Source: Nonomuraea candida (GTDB lineage: Bacteria > Actinomycetota > Actinomycetes > Streptosporangiales > Streptosporangiaceae). Taken from it: 64,000 nucleotides of DNA. The notes below the pieces were generated by a model. The model had not been told where the DNA came from. It made no database searches and saw nothing but the letters and a program-made list of their open reading frames with translations. Positions 1 to 8,743 of the stretch are shown here, piece by piece. The position numbers and the translations under genes are program-made. The DNA lies in contig NZ_JOAG01000019.1 in assembly GCF_000725485.1 (NCBI RefSeq), positions 186,001-250,000 of the forward strand, written 5' to 3'. Numbering within the stretch: the first letter of the stretch is position 1; each line of letters opens with the position of its first letter.

Positions 1-666
1 CTCGTCGCGCTCTGGGCGCACGGCTCGCTCGCGGCCGGCGACTACCAGCCGGAGCGCAGCGACCTCGACCTGATCGCGGTGCTCGACTCCGCCCCGACCA
101 TGGAGCACTGGCGGCGCATCAAGGCCGTGCACCGCAGGCTCCGGCTGCCGCTGGCCGAGCGGCTGCACTGCTCCTACCTGGCCAGGCAGGAGCTCGACGA
201 CCTCGCGGCCGAGCACATCACCTGGGCGCACGGGCACATCTTCCGCCGCCCCGTCACCGCGGTCACCCGGCGCGAGCTGCACGACAAGCCCCGCGTGCTG
301 TACGGCCCGCCGCCCGCCGGGCTGCTGCCGCCGGTGTCCGACGCGGAGCTGACCCGGTTCGTCCGCACGGACCTGCGTGACTACTGGCTGGTCAAGGCCC
401 AGGGGCGGCGGCGCTGGCTGCAGGACGTCTGGGTGGACCTGGGCATGCTGACGGTCGCCAGGGCCACGGTCACCCTGCGGGACGGGCGGCTGATCAGCAA
501 GCGGGAGGCGCTGGACGTGCTGGCCGAGCTGGACGCGCCGGAGACGGTGGTGGCCGACATCCGCGCCCGCCGGTACGACACCCCGGCGCCGGTGCTGAGC
601 CGGTTCAGGCGGGGCCGGCTGGCCCGGGCGTTCGTGCGGACGGCGATCAGGCGGGCGCTGGCCTGA
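1..666 (+). CDS. Nucleotidyltransferase-domain protein, 5' truncated by window edge (aminoglycoside adenylyltransferase-like)
   Basis: The reading frame is open from base 1, so the true start lies upstream; 221 residues are visible. Near residues 7-27 is a GS-x10-SDLDL signature, the metal-binding core of the DNA polymerase beta-like nucleotidyltransferase fold (GS, then D-x-D). The remaining roughly 190 residues are a helical, Arg-rich C-terminal part like that of ANT/DUF4111-type enzymes. Family members transfer AMP to small molecules such as aminoglycosides, but the substrate here cannot be read from sequence. It ends about 100 bp before the next gene. The fold is fairly sure, the antibiotic role is not. 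Confidence 0.7.
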   Translation, partial: LVALWAHGSLAAGDYQPERSDLDLIAVLDSAPTMEHWRRIKAVHRRLRLPLAERLHCSYLARQELDDLAAEHITWAHGHIFRRPVTAVTRRELHDKPRVLYGPPPAGLLPPVSDAELTRFVRTDLRDYWLVKAQGRRRWLQDVWVDLGMLTVARATVTLRDGRLISKREALDVLAELDAPETVVADIRARRYDTPAPVLSRFRRGRLARAFVRTAIRRALA

Positions 667-768
667 CGCATCCGTTTCCGCCGGGCAGGATGACAATGCG
701 GATGAGGACTGTTACCTGCATGGAGAATTCGCGAATCACCATCACCTGAACCCGGGAAAGGGCGACAC

Positions 769-1407
769 ATGGGGGAAAGCAGGCGGTCCTATCTGCTGGC
801 GGCGGCATCGGCGGTGTCGCTCCTGAACGACCCGGCCGTGGCGGCGTCGTGGGACAAGCCGAGCGCTCTGATGGAGTTCAGCGTCGCGGGGCTGGCCGGG
901 CACCTGGCGCACCAGCTCGTCAGGGTCGGTGACGTGCTCGCGCCGAACGGTCAGGTCGGAGAGCCGGTCACGCTTCTTGAGCACTACTCGCGCTCGCCTT
1001 GGGTGCAGGCGGGCCTCGACCACGAGAGCAACCTCAGCGTGCGGCGCGGCGGCGAGGCGGCCGCGGCGGCCGGCCCCGCGGTGCTGGTCGAGCGGGCTCA
1101 GGCACTGCTGGAGATGCAGAACGCGGCGCTGGCCTCCGAGCCCGCCGACCGGGTTGTGCACCTGCCGTGGGCCGGCTGGTCGCTGCGGCTGGACGACTTC
1201 CTGCTCACCAGACTCGTGGAGTTGGTCGTGCACTCCGACGACCTGGCGGCCAGCGTGGGCGTGGGGACGCCCGAGCTGCCCGCGTGCGTGATCGATCCGG
1301 TGGTCGAGCTGCTGGCCCGCCTGGCCGTGCACCGCCACGGGCCCACGGCGGTCATCCGCACGCTGAGCAGGACCGAGCGCGCCCCGGCCACCATCAGCGC
1401 GTTCTGA
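769..1407 (+). CDS. Mycothiol-dependent maleylpyruvate isomerase-family (MDMPI/DinB fold) protein
   Basis: 212 residues. A GLAGHLAHQLV segment around residues 42-52 and VELVVHSDDLAASVG around 140-154 match the two helices that hold metal-binding histidines in the actinobacterial MDMPI/DinB_2 family. Members use mycothiol or bind a divalent metal; many are of unknown substrate. A purine-rich GGGAAAGGG lies just before ATG 769, supporting this start. It is monocistronic, facing the convergent lipase gene. Specific isomerase activity is not implied. Confidence 0.7.
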   Translation: MGESRRSYLLAAASAVSLLNDPAVAASWDKPSALMEFSVAGLAGHLAHQLVRVGDVLAPNGQVGEPVTLLEHYSRSPWVQAGLDHESNLSVRRGGEAAAAAGPAVLVERAQALLEMQNAALASEPADRVVHLPWAGWSLRLDDFLLTRLVELVVHSDDLAASVGVGTPELPACVIDPVVELLARLAVHRHGPTAVIRTLSRTERAPATISAF

Positions 1408-1415
1408 GCCCGCAG

Positions 1416-1543
1416 GGCGCGGCTCAGGTCTTCACAGGGCGGGCCGGACCGCACGGCAGGCGCGGCTCAGGTCTTCCCGGGGGCCGAGCCGCACGGCAGG
1501 CGCGGCTCGGCTTTCCAGGGGCGGGCCGTGCCGCCGGGCGGCG
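1416..1543. repeat. Degenerate 40-43 bp tandem repeat between convergent genes
   Basis: The string GGCGCGGCTC recurs at 1416, 1459 and 1499, each followed by a similar GC-rich block (CAGGTCTTC, then GCACGGCA). The array fills the gap between the MDMPI gene and the lipase gene. The lipase stop region (TCA followed by CTTTCCCGGG) resembles TCAGGTCTTCCCGGG in the second copy, so the array may have grown from that gene end. Confidence 0.6.
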
Positions 1544-2701
1544 TCACTTTCCCGGGTCGTGCACGCTGACCTCGGGATAGTCCTTGACCTCGGTGTGCTT
1601 GCCCAGCAGGTGCCGGTCGAGGAAGCCCGCCAGGTGGGCCCGGGTGATCTCCAGGGCGCGGGCGCCGTCCAGCTTCTGCGAGGGCAGGCCGAGCTGCGAC
1701 CTGAGCACGGCGTAGTCGACGAACGACGAGTGGTCCGCGCCCTTCACGGTGACCCACCGCTTCCAGCCGGTCAGCTTCCGCCAGGCCGCCTTCCAGCTCT
1801 CGTCGGTGCCGCCGGGGGTGTGCGAGTCGGCCGCGCCGATCAGCAGGAACGGCCGCTTGACCGGCTTGGTGAGCCGGTAGGTGCCGTCCAGGTTGGCGCC
1901 GGCTTTGATCCGGCGGTCGGCGATCACGGCCTGGGAGGCGGCGTACCCGCCGATCGAGTGGCCGACCATGGCGATGCGCGACCGGTCGATCCGCTCGCCC
2001 CACCGGCCGCCGAGCAGCTCGTCGAGCACGAAGCTCACGTCCTTGACCCGGCTCCCGGCGACCTTCGCGTGGTCCTGGCCCTTCACGCAGGCCAGGCAGG
2101 AGGTGGTGCGGCCGTCGGGGAAGGTGGTGGCGACCGACTCGTACGTGTGCTCCACGGCCGCGACCAGGTAGCCCCTGCTCGCGAAGTCCTCGGCCAGCGA
2201 GGTCAGCGTGTGGCGCGGGAAGCTGAACCCCGGCGACATGACGACCAGGGGCCGCCGGCCGGCGGCGGCGGGGGCGCCGGCGCGGGCGTGCGTCCTGACC
2301 CCCACGAGCGCCTCCGGGTCCACCTCGTAGTTCTTGAGCACCGCCCGGGACTCCTCCTCGGTGAGGTACGGCGCCGCCCGGCCGGTCGCCTTCTCGGCCG
2401 GGTACCAGAGCGAGACCATGAGCTCCCGCCGGTCCGCCTCCGGGTTCCACGGGTCGCGGCGGTCCTCGTCCACCAGGTGGAGGCTCGCGAAGCCGACGGG
2501 CCGGGACCCGGTCGGCGCGGGCAGCTCGCCCCGCTGCGCCTGGGCGGGGGCGGAGACCTGGGCCGGGGCGGACGCCTGGGCCGGGGCGGCGGCCAGGGTG
2601 GTCAGGGCCGTGGACACGGCGGCGAGGGCCGCGACGGCCGAGGTCCCTGCGAAGGTCACCCGGGCGGTCTTGTGCGGGGCCCGGCGGTTGGTTGTCTGCA
2701 T
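1544..2701 (-). CDS. Secreted alpha/beta-hydrolase (PAF-acetylhydrolase/lipase family)
   Basis: 385 residues from ATG 2701. The N-terminus has a charged start, a hydrophobic Ala/Val/Leu stretch and an Ala-rich cleavage zone (signal peptide, about residues 1-42), followed by a low-complexity APAQ/SAPAQ repeat. The catalytic elbow GHSIGGYAAS supplies the serine nucleophile; downstream GAADSHTPGG and KGADHSSF fit the Asp and His regions of the triad. Family members hydrolyse platelet-activating-factor-like phospholipids, short esters or polyesters; the substrate is unknown. The frame stays open upstream, but the signal peptide fixes the start near 2701. It is divergent from the sensor kinase gene. 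Confidence 0.75.
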   Translation of the reverse strand: MQTTNRRAPHKTARVTFAGTSAVAALAAVSTALTTLAAAPAQASAPAQVSAPAQAQRGELPAPTGSRPVGFASLHLVDEDRRDPWNPEADRRELMVSLWYPAEKATGRAAPYLTEEESRAVLKNYEVDPEALVGVRTHARAGAPAAAGRRPLVVMSPGFSFPRHTLTSLAEDFASRGYLVAAVEHTYESVATTFPDGRTTSCLACVKGQDHAKVAGSRVKDVSFVLDELLGGRWGERIDRSRIAMVGHSIGGYAASQAVIADRRIKAGANLDGTYRLTKPVKRPFLLIGAADSHTPGGTDESWKAAWRKLTGWKRWVTVKGADHSSFVDYAVLRSQLGLPSQKLDGARALEITRAHLAGFLDRHLLGKHTEVKDYPEVSVHDPGK

Positions 2702-2810
2702 GGGGACCACGCTGCCGGTCCCGGGCCGGGGAGCGTACGCGGCGATCGTCGACCGGCTCCCCCTACTTTCGTCGTAAAGCCCTCCCGGCCCGCCCCCATA
2801 GGCTGTGGCC

Positions 2811-3953
2811 ATGCGTTTCGTCCTGCTCGGCGCGGGCGTCTTCGCGGTGTCGCTGTTCGTCCTGACCGGGCAGATGGGGGTGCCGTCGGGCCTGCCGCTG
2901 CCGTTGATGCTCGCCATCGCCGCCGCGGCGGGGGTGGCCGCCTGGCACGCGCGGCGCTCCTGGTGGCCGCTGGCCGCCGTCGCCGCGATCGCCTACGCCT
3001 GGCTGGTGATGTGGCCGCCGCTGATGGTGGCCTCCTACTTCGCGGGCCGCACCCTCGACAGGACCCGTGGCCTGGCCGCCTACCTCGGCGGCTGCCTGGC
3101 GGTGTGCGGGCTCTCCGCGGTGATCGGCGAGGCGCGCGACGGCCTCCAGGAGATGCTGACCGCGACCCTGGGCAACGCGCTGTTCATGGCGCTGGGTGTG
3201 ATCGGGCTGCCGGTGGCCGTCGGGTTGTGGACGCGGGCCAGGAGCGAGGTGCTGGCGGCGGCCAGGGAGCGCGCGGAGCGGCTCGAACGCGAGCAGGTCA
3301 TGCGGGCCGAGCAGGCCAGGATCCAGGAGCGGGCCAGGATCGCCCGGGAGATGCACGACGTCGTCGCCCACCGGGTCTCGCTCATGGTGCTGCACGCGGG
3401 GGCGCTGGAGGTGCGCACGGCCGACGAGGAGAGCGCGCGGGCCGCCGCCATGATCGGCGAGATCGGCAGGGAGGCGCTGGCCAACCTGCGCGACGTGCTC
3501 GGTGTGCTGCGCGCGCCCCGTCCCGGGGGGATCGACGCCGGCCACCGGCCGCAGCCCACGCTCGGCGACCTCGACCGGCTGCTCGACCAGACCCGCGCCC
3601 TGGGCATCGCGGTGACCAGGCACGACGAGGGCGAGCCGCGGCCGGTGGAGGAGACCGTGGAGCGGACGGCGTACCGGGTGATCCAGGAGGCGCTCACCAA
3701 CGTGCACAAGCACGCGGGAGACGCCGGCACCGACGTGCGCCTGCGCTACGGCGACGGCGAGCTGGAGGTGGAGGTGCGCAACCAGGCGCCCCACGGGCCG
3801 CGCGAGGCACCGCACGCGGCGCGCGAGGCGCTGCCCGGCGCGGGCTGGGGCCTGGTGGGACTGCGGGAGCGGGTGGAGCTGCTCGGCGGCACGCTGCGCA
3901 CCACGGCCGACGAGAGCGGCGGCTTCGTCGTCAGCGCCAGGATCCCCGCATGA
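2811..3953 (+). CDS. Two-component sensor histidine kinase, NarL/DesK class
   Basis: 380 residues. The N-terminal half has four or five hydrophobic membrane segments. A coiled-coil Arg/Glu linker leads to the HisKA_3 dimerisation box AREMHDVVAHRVSLMV with the predicted phospho-acceptor H182, and then a HATPase_c domain with the N box VIQEALTNVHKHAG near residue 297. ATG 2811 is preferred over GTG 2805 because AGG (2800-2802) is then correctly spaced; TAGGCT just upstream could alternatively be a -10 box for a leaderless transcript. The stop overlaps a micro-ORF (ATGA at 3950), which leads into the response regulator. The signal sensed is unknown; related kinases monitor membrane state. Confidence 0.88.
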   Translation: MRFVLLGAGVFAVSLFVLTGQMGVPSGLPLPLMLAIAAAAGVAAWHARRSWWPLAAVAAIAYAWLVMWPPLMVASYFAGRTLDRTRGLAAYLGGCLAVCGLSAVIGEARDGLQEMLTATLGNALFMALGVIGLPVAVGLWTRARSEVLAAARERAERLEREQVMRAEQARIQERARIAREMHDVVAHRVSLMVLHAGALEVRTADEESARAAAMIGEIGREALANLRDVLGVLRAPRPGGIDAGHRPQPTLGDLDRLLDQTRALGIAVTRHDEGEPRPVEETVERTAYRVIQEALTNVHKHAGDAGTDVRLRYGDGELEVEVRNQAPHGPREAPHAAREALPGAGWGLVGLRERVELLGGTLRTTADESGGFVVSARIPA

Positions 3954-4039
3954 CCGGATTCATCACGAACGTCAGGAGGCCCCGCGTGATCGGGTTCCGC
4001 ATGATCGGGTTCCGCGTGGTCGCCGGGGTTGCGGCGTGA
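3950..4039 (+). CDS. Micro-ORF linking sensor kinase and response regulator genes
   Basis: 29 codons plus stop. It starts at an ATG overlapping the kinase stop (ATGA) and ends at a TGA overlapping the GTG of the regulator (GTGA at 4036-4039). The peptide contains an internal duplication (VIGFR then MIGFR) from a tandem repeat of GTGATCGGGTTCC-like DNA. It resembles no family I know. Its likely role, by inference, is to carry ribosomes from kinase to regulator. The second two-component operon at 25.4 kb has the same arrangement. It may not make a functional peptide. Confidence 0.4.
   Translation: MTGFITNVRRPRVIGFRMIGFRVVAGVAA
3963..3974 (+). promoter_or_regulatory. Copy of the TGACGAACGTCA-like motif inside the kinase-regulator junction
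   Basis: TCACGAACGTCA differs by one base from the perfect palindrome at 27219-27230 and resembles the site at 25400-25411. It lies within the micro-ORF ahead of the response regulator. It may be a regulator-binding site or a chance match. Confidence 0.35.
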
Positions 4040-4683
4040 TCAGGGTGCTCGTCGTGGACGACGAGGAGCTCGTACGCTCCGGGCTGCGGCTGATCCTGGA
4101 GGCGGCCGGCGACATCGCGATCGCCGGGGAGGCCCGTGACGGCGAGGAGGCCGTGGCGGCGGTGCGGCGGCTGCGGCCCGAGGTCGTGCTGATGGACGTC
4201 CGCATGCCGGGCACCGACGGCCTGGCCGCCGCCGCCCGCATCCTGGCGGCGCCGGACGCGCCCAAGCTGATCATGCTGACCACGTTCGACCTGGACGAGT
4301 ACGTCCACGAGGCCCTGCGCATGGGCGCGGTCGGCTTCCTGCTCAAGGACACCCCGCCGAGAGAGCTGGCCGCGGCCGTCCGCACGGTCGCGGGCGGCCA
4401 GGCCATGCTCTCCCCGTCCGTCACCAGGCGCCTGATCGCCTCCTACGCCCACCGCGCCCCCTCCCGCGCGGACCTGGCCCGCAAGCAGCTCACCGCGCTC
4501 ACCGACCGGGAGGAGGACGTGATCAGGGCGCTGGCCCGCGGCCTGTCCAACGCCGAGATCGGCCGCGAGCTGCGCCTCACGGAGGCGACGGTGAAGGCGC
4601 ACGTCAGCCGGGTGCTGGCCAAGCTGGGCCTGGCCAACCGGGTCCAGGCGGCCATCCTGGTCCACGACGCCGACCTCGGCTGA
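4036..4683 (+). CDS. Two-component response regulator, NarL/LuxR family
   Basis: 215 residues from GTG 4036. The receiver domain (1-120) has the acidic pair DDEE near residues 8-11, phospho-acceptor D54 in VVLMDVRMPG, the conserved Thr in MLTTF and Lys in LLKDTPP. A C-terminal LuxR-type helix-turn-helix follows (about 148-210, LTDREEDVIRALARGLSNAEIGREL). The cognate kinase lies immediately upstream, coupled through the micro-ORF. DNA target unknown. A direct repeat begins right at its stop codon. Confidence 0.9.
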   Translation: MIRVLVVDDEELVRSGLRLILEAAGDIAIAGEARDGEEAVAAVRRLRPEVVLMDVRMPGTDGLAAAARILAAPDAPKLIMLTTFDLDEYVHEALRMGAVGFLLKDTPPRELAAAVRTVAGGQAMLSPSVTRRLIASYAHRAPSRADLARKQLTALTDREEDVIRALARGLSNAEIGRELRLTEATVKAHVSRVLAKLGLANRVQAAILVHDADLG

Positions 4684-4736
4684 CCGCCGCACCCCACGAC
4701 CGCCACGCCGTAGGACCGCCGCACCCCACGACCGCC
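4682..4736. repeat. 23-bp direct repeat, period 32, starting in the response regulator stop codon
   Basis: The 23-bp block beginning GACCGCCGCACCCCACGACC occurs exactly at 4682-4704 and 4714-4736. The first copy begins with the last two bases of the TGA stop. Related ACGAGCCGGG repeats continue to about 4780. No hairpin or U-run is obvious. Confidence 0.75.
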
Positions 4737-4792
4737 GCGCGCGCGGGCCACCACGAGCCGGGAGCCGCCACGAGCCGGGCGGCCGGCGCGCG

Positions 4793-5793
4793 TCAGGTGG
4801 TGGTCGCGGCGTAGTGGCAGGCGGTCTGCGCCTCGGGCACGGCGGGCAGGATGTCGAGCAGCTCGCCCCGGCACCGCGCGTCCACCCCGGCCTCGGCCGC
4901 CTGCCCCGAGGCGAGCACCTGGCAGCGGGCGTGGAAGCGGCACCCGCCGGGGATCCTGGTCGGGTCCGGCGGCTCGCCGGTCAGCACCACCCGCTCGGGC
5001 GACTCGGGCAGCACCGACATCAGGGCCTGCGTGTACGGATGGCGCGGCGCCGTCAGCACCTGCTCCACCGGCCCCGACTCGACGATCCTGCCCAGGTACA
5101 TCACGGCCACCCGGTCGGCGATGTTCCAGGCCAGGCCCAGGTCGTGGGTGACGACCAGCGCCGACAGCCCCAGCTCCGAGCGCAGCCGCAACAGCAGGGC
5201 CAGGATCTCGCCGCGTACGGAGGCGTCCAGCGAGGCCACCGGCTCGTCGGCGATCAGCACCTTCGGGTCGAGCGCCAGCGCGCCCGCGATCACCACGCGC
5301 TGCCGCTGCCCGCCGGACAGCTCGTGCGGGTAACGCAGGAAGAACCGGTCGGGCGGCCGCAGCCCGGCCCGGGACAGGGCGGTGGTCACGATCTCGCGCT
5401 CGTCGGGCAGGCCGTGGATGCGGGGCCCCTCGGCGACGGCCTCGTACACGGTGTGCCGGGGGTTGAGCGAGCCCATCGGGTCCTGGAGGACGAGCTGCAC
5501 CTGCCTGCGGTAGTCCTTCAGCGCCCGGGAGGAGTAGCTCAGGGGCGCGCCGCCGTAGCGCACCTCGCCGGAGGTGGGGCGTTCGAGGCCGAGCAGCGTG
5601 CGGGCGAGGGTGGTCTTGCCGCAGCCGGACTCGCCGACCAGGGCGACGATCTCGCCCGCGCCGACGGCCAGGTTCACGCCGTCCACGGCGCGGGCGCGCC
5701 GCCCCCGGGAGGAGAACTGGACGTGCAGGTCGCGGGCCTCCAGCAGGGCGCGCCCGGTGGTCGCGACCGCCTCGGCGGTGGTCTGCGTCTCGG

Positions 5794-5797
<4 letters not shown>
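4793..5797 (-). CDS. Oligopeptide/dipeptide ABC transporter, ATP-binding subunit (OppF/DppF type)
   Basis: 334 residues from GTG 5797, with GAAGGAGGAAG upstream. Walker [10 protein letters not shown] sits near residues 53-61, followed by a Q-loop ([12 protein letters not shown]), signature LSGGQRQRV, Walker B VLIADEP and H-loop THDLG. The C-terminal oligopeptide/dipeptide transporter extension contains the Cys cluster CRFHARC, typical of OppD/OppF. Its start overlaps the OppD-like stop as GTGA, so the two ATPases should be made together. It is the last gene of the five-gene operon; substrate class inferred from family. Confidence 0.93.
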
Positions 5798-6809
<1,012 letters not shown>

Positions 6810-6813
<4 letters not shown>

Positions 6814-7691
6814 GCGGCCCTCCTCAGCCGGGGGTTGAGCACGGCCTCCAGGGCGCGTCCGACGAGGGTGAACGCCATGACGACGACGAGGATGGCCAGG
6901 CCGGGGATGAGGATGTACCACCAGGCGCCCTCGTTGGCGGCGCCGAAGTCGTAGGAGGCGCGCAGCATGGTCCCCCACGAGGTCTTGTTCGAGCTGGCCC
7001 CGAGGAAGGCCAGCGTGGACTCGGTGACGATCGCGCTGGCCACCTCCAGCGTGGTGCTGGCCAGCAGCAGCGGCGCCACGTTCGGCAGCACGTGCCGGGT
7101 GGTGATGTGCCAGTGCCCGGCCCCGAGCGCCTTGGAGCGCTCGATGTAGGGCCTGGCCTCGACGGCCAGTGTCTGGGCCCTGATCAGGCGGGCGGTGGCC
7201 GGCCAGGTCGTGATGCCGATGGCCATGATGATCGTGAACGTGCTGCCGCCCAGCACGGCCGCCAGCACCAGCGCCGTGACCAGCGAGGGCAGCACCAGGA
7301 ACCAGTCGGTGACCCGCATCAGGGCGGCGCCCGGCCAGCCGCGGAAGTGCCCGGCGGCCACGCCGACCACCAGGCCGATGACGATGCTGAGCAGCGCGGC
7401 GAGGAAGCCGATGAGCAGCGACGTGCGCGAGCCCCACCAGACCATCAGCAGGATCGAGCGGCCCGACTCGTCGGTGCCGAACGGCTCGCTCAGGCTCGGC
7501 GGCGCCCATTTCTCCCCGACGCCCTCGATGACGCTGGTCACGTTCTCGCTGATGAACAGCGGCGCCACCAGCGCGAGCAGCACCGCGGCGACGAGCACGA
7601 CCAGGCCGATCACGCCGCCGCGGTGGTGACGGAACTCGGCCCAGAAGCGGCTCAGCGCCAGCCGCCTGCGGGCCGTGGAGACACTGGTCAC
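6810..7691 (-). CDS. Oligopeptide/dipeptide ABC transporter permease (OppC/DppC type)
   Basis: 293 residues from GTG 7691. A basic N-terminus precedes a first membrane helix (about 25-47), a periplasm-side loop containing FGTDESGRSILLMVWWGSRTS, which is diagnostic of OppC/DppC permeases, and five further helices. The EAA-like loop (YIERSKALGAGHWHITTRHVLPN) contacts the ATPases. GTGA overlap with the OppD-like gene. A GAGGTCGG purine-rich site lies before the start. Confidence 0.93.
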
Positions 7692-8743
7692 GCCGACCTC
7701 ACCCTCGGGTCGAGTATGTGGTAGACCACGTCGGCCAGCGTGTTCATGACGATCACGGCCACCGTGATCAGCAGGAAGGTGCCCTGCATGAGCGTGAAGT
7801 CCGGCACGCTGATCGCCGCGTAGAACAACTGCCCCAGCCCGGGCCAGGTGTAGATCGTCTCGACGGTGACCGCGCCGCCGACCACGAAGCCGACGCGCAT
7901 GAAGACCAGCGTCACCGTGGGCAGCAGGGCGTTGGGCACGGCGTGGCGGCGGCGCACCTCGTCGTCGCGCAGCCCCTTGGCGCGGGCCACCGTGACGTAG
8001 TCCTGGCTGACCTCCTCGATCAGCGACGAGCGCATGACCAGGAGGTACTGCGCGTAGACCACGGCCACCAGCGTCAGGCAGGGCAGCACCATGTGGGAGG
8101 CCACGTCCAGCACGTACGCGAAGCCGTCGGGCGCGTCGACGCTCTCGATGCCCCGGAACGGCAGGATGCCCGGGATCGGCCCGATGCCGACGCCGAACAC
8201 CATCATGAGCAGCAGCCCGAGCCAGAACGTCGGCACCGACCAGAGCAGCAGGGACGCCCCGGTGGAGAACCGGTCGAACCGGCTGCCGTGCCGCCACCCG
8301 GCCCGCGTGCCCTGCCAGATGCCGAGGCTGACCGCGATCACCAGGCCGGTGCCGGCCAGCAGCAGCGTCGGCCCCAGCCGCTCGCCGATGAGGTCGATGA
8401 CGGGGCGCTTGTACTCGTACGACATGCCGAGGTCGAGCCTGAGCGTGTCACCGACGAAGTCGATGAACTGGTCGATCAGCGGCTTGTCCAGGCCGAGCCG
8501 CCGGCGCTCGGCGTCGAGCTGGTCCGGGGTCATGTTGCGGCCCTGGGCCATGTTCCGCACCGGGTCGCCGGGCAGCAGCCGGAACACGAAGAACGTGCCG
8601 ACGAGCACCATGGCGATGCCGAACAGCGCCCCACCGAGCTTCGACAGCGCGTACCGCAGCACGCCGCGACCGGTGGGGCGCTCCTCACCAGGGCCCGCCG
8701 CCTGGGCGGCGGCGGGCTCTGCTGCTTCGAGCGGAGTCGTCAT
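7688..8743 (-). CDS. Oligopeptide/dipeptide ABC transporter permease (OppB/DppB type)
   Basis: 351 residues. A cytoplasmic Ala/Glu-rich leader of about 30 residues precedes six predicted membrane helices. FFVFRLLPGDPV in the first helix region and the EAA loop (DYVTVARAKGLRDDEVRRRHAVPNALLP) are typical of DppB/OppB. The start ATG overlaps the stop of the substrate-binding protein gene (ATGA), and its own stop overlaps the next permease. Confidence 0.93.
   Translation of the reverse strand: MTTPLEAAEPAAAQAAGPGEERPTGRGVLRYALSKLGGALFGIAMVLVGTFFVFRLLPGDPVRNMAQGRNMTPDQLDAERRRLGLDKPLIDQFIDFVGDTLRLDLGMSYEYKRPVIDLIGERLGPTLLLAGTGLVIAVSLGIWQGTRAGWRHGSRFDRFSTGASLLLWSVPTFWLGLLLMMVFGVGIGPIPGILPFRGIESVDAPDGFAYVLDVASHMVLPCLTLVAVVYAQYLLVMRSSLIEEVSQDYVTVARAKGLRDDEVRRRHAVPNALLPTVTLVFMRVGFVVGGAVTVETIYTWPGLGQLFYAAISVPDFTLMQGTFLLITVAVIVMNTLADVVYHILDPRVRSA

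Noticed and set aside
1..666. Specific aminoglycoside resistance gene
   Set aside because: Only the generic nucleotidyltransferase signature is visible and the N-terminus is missing; substrate cannot be claimed.
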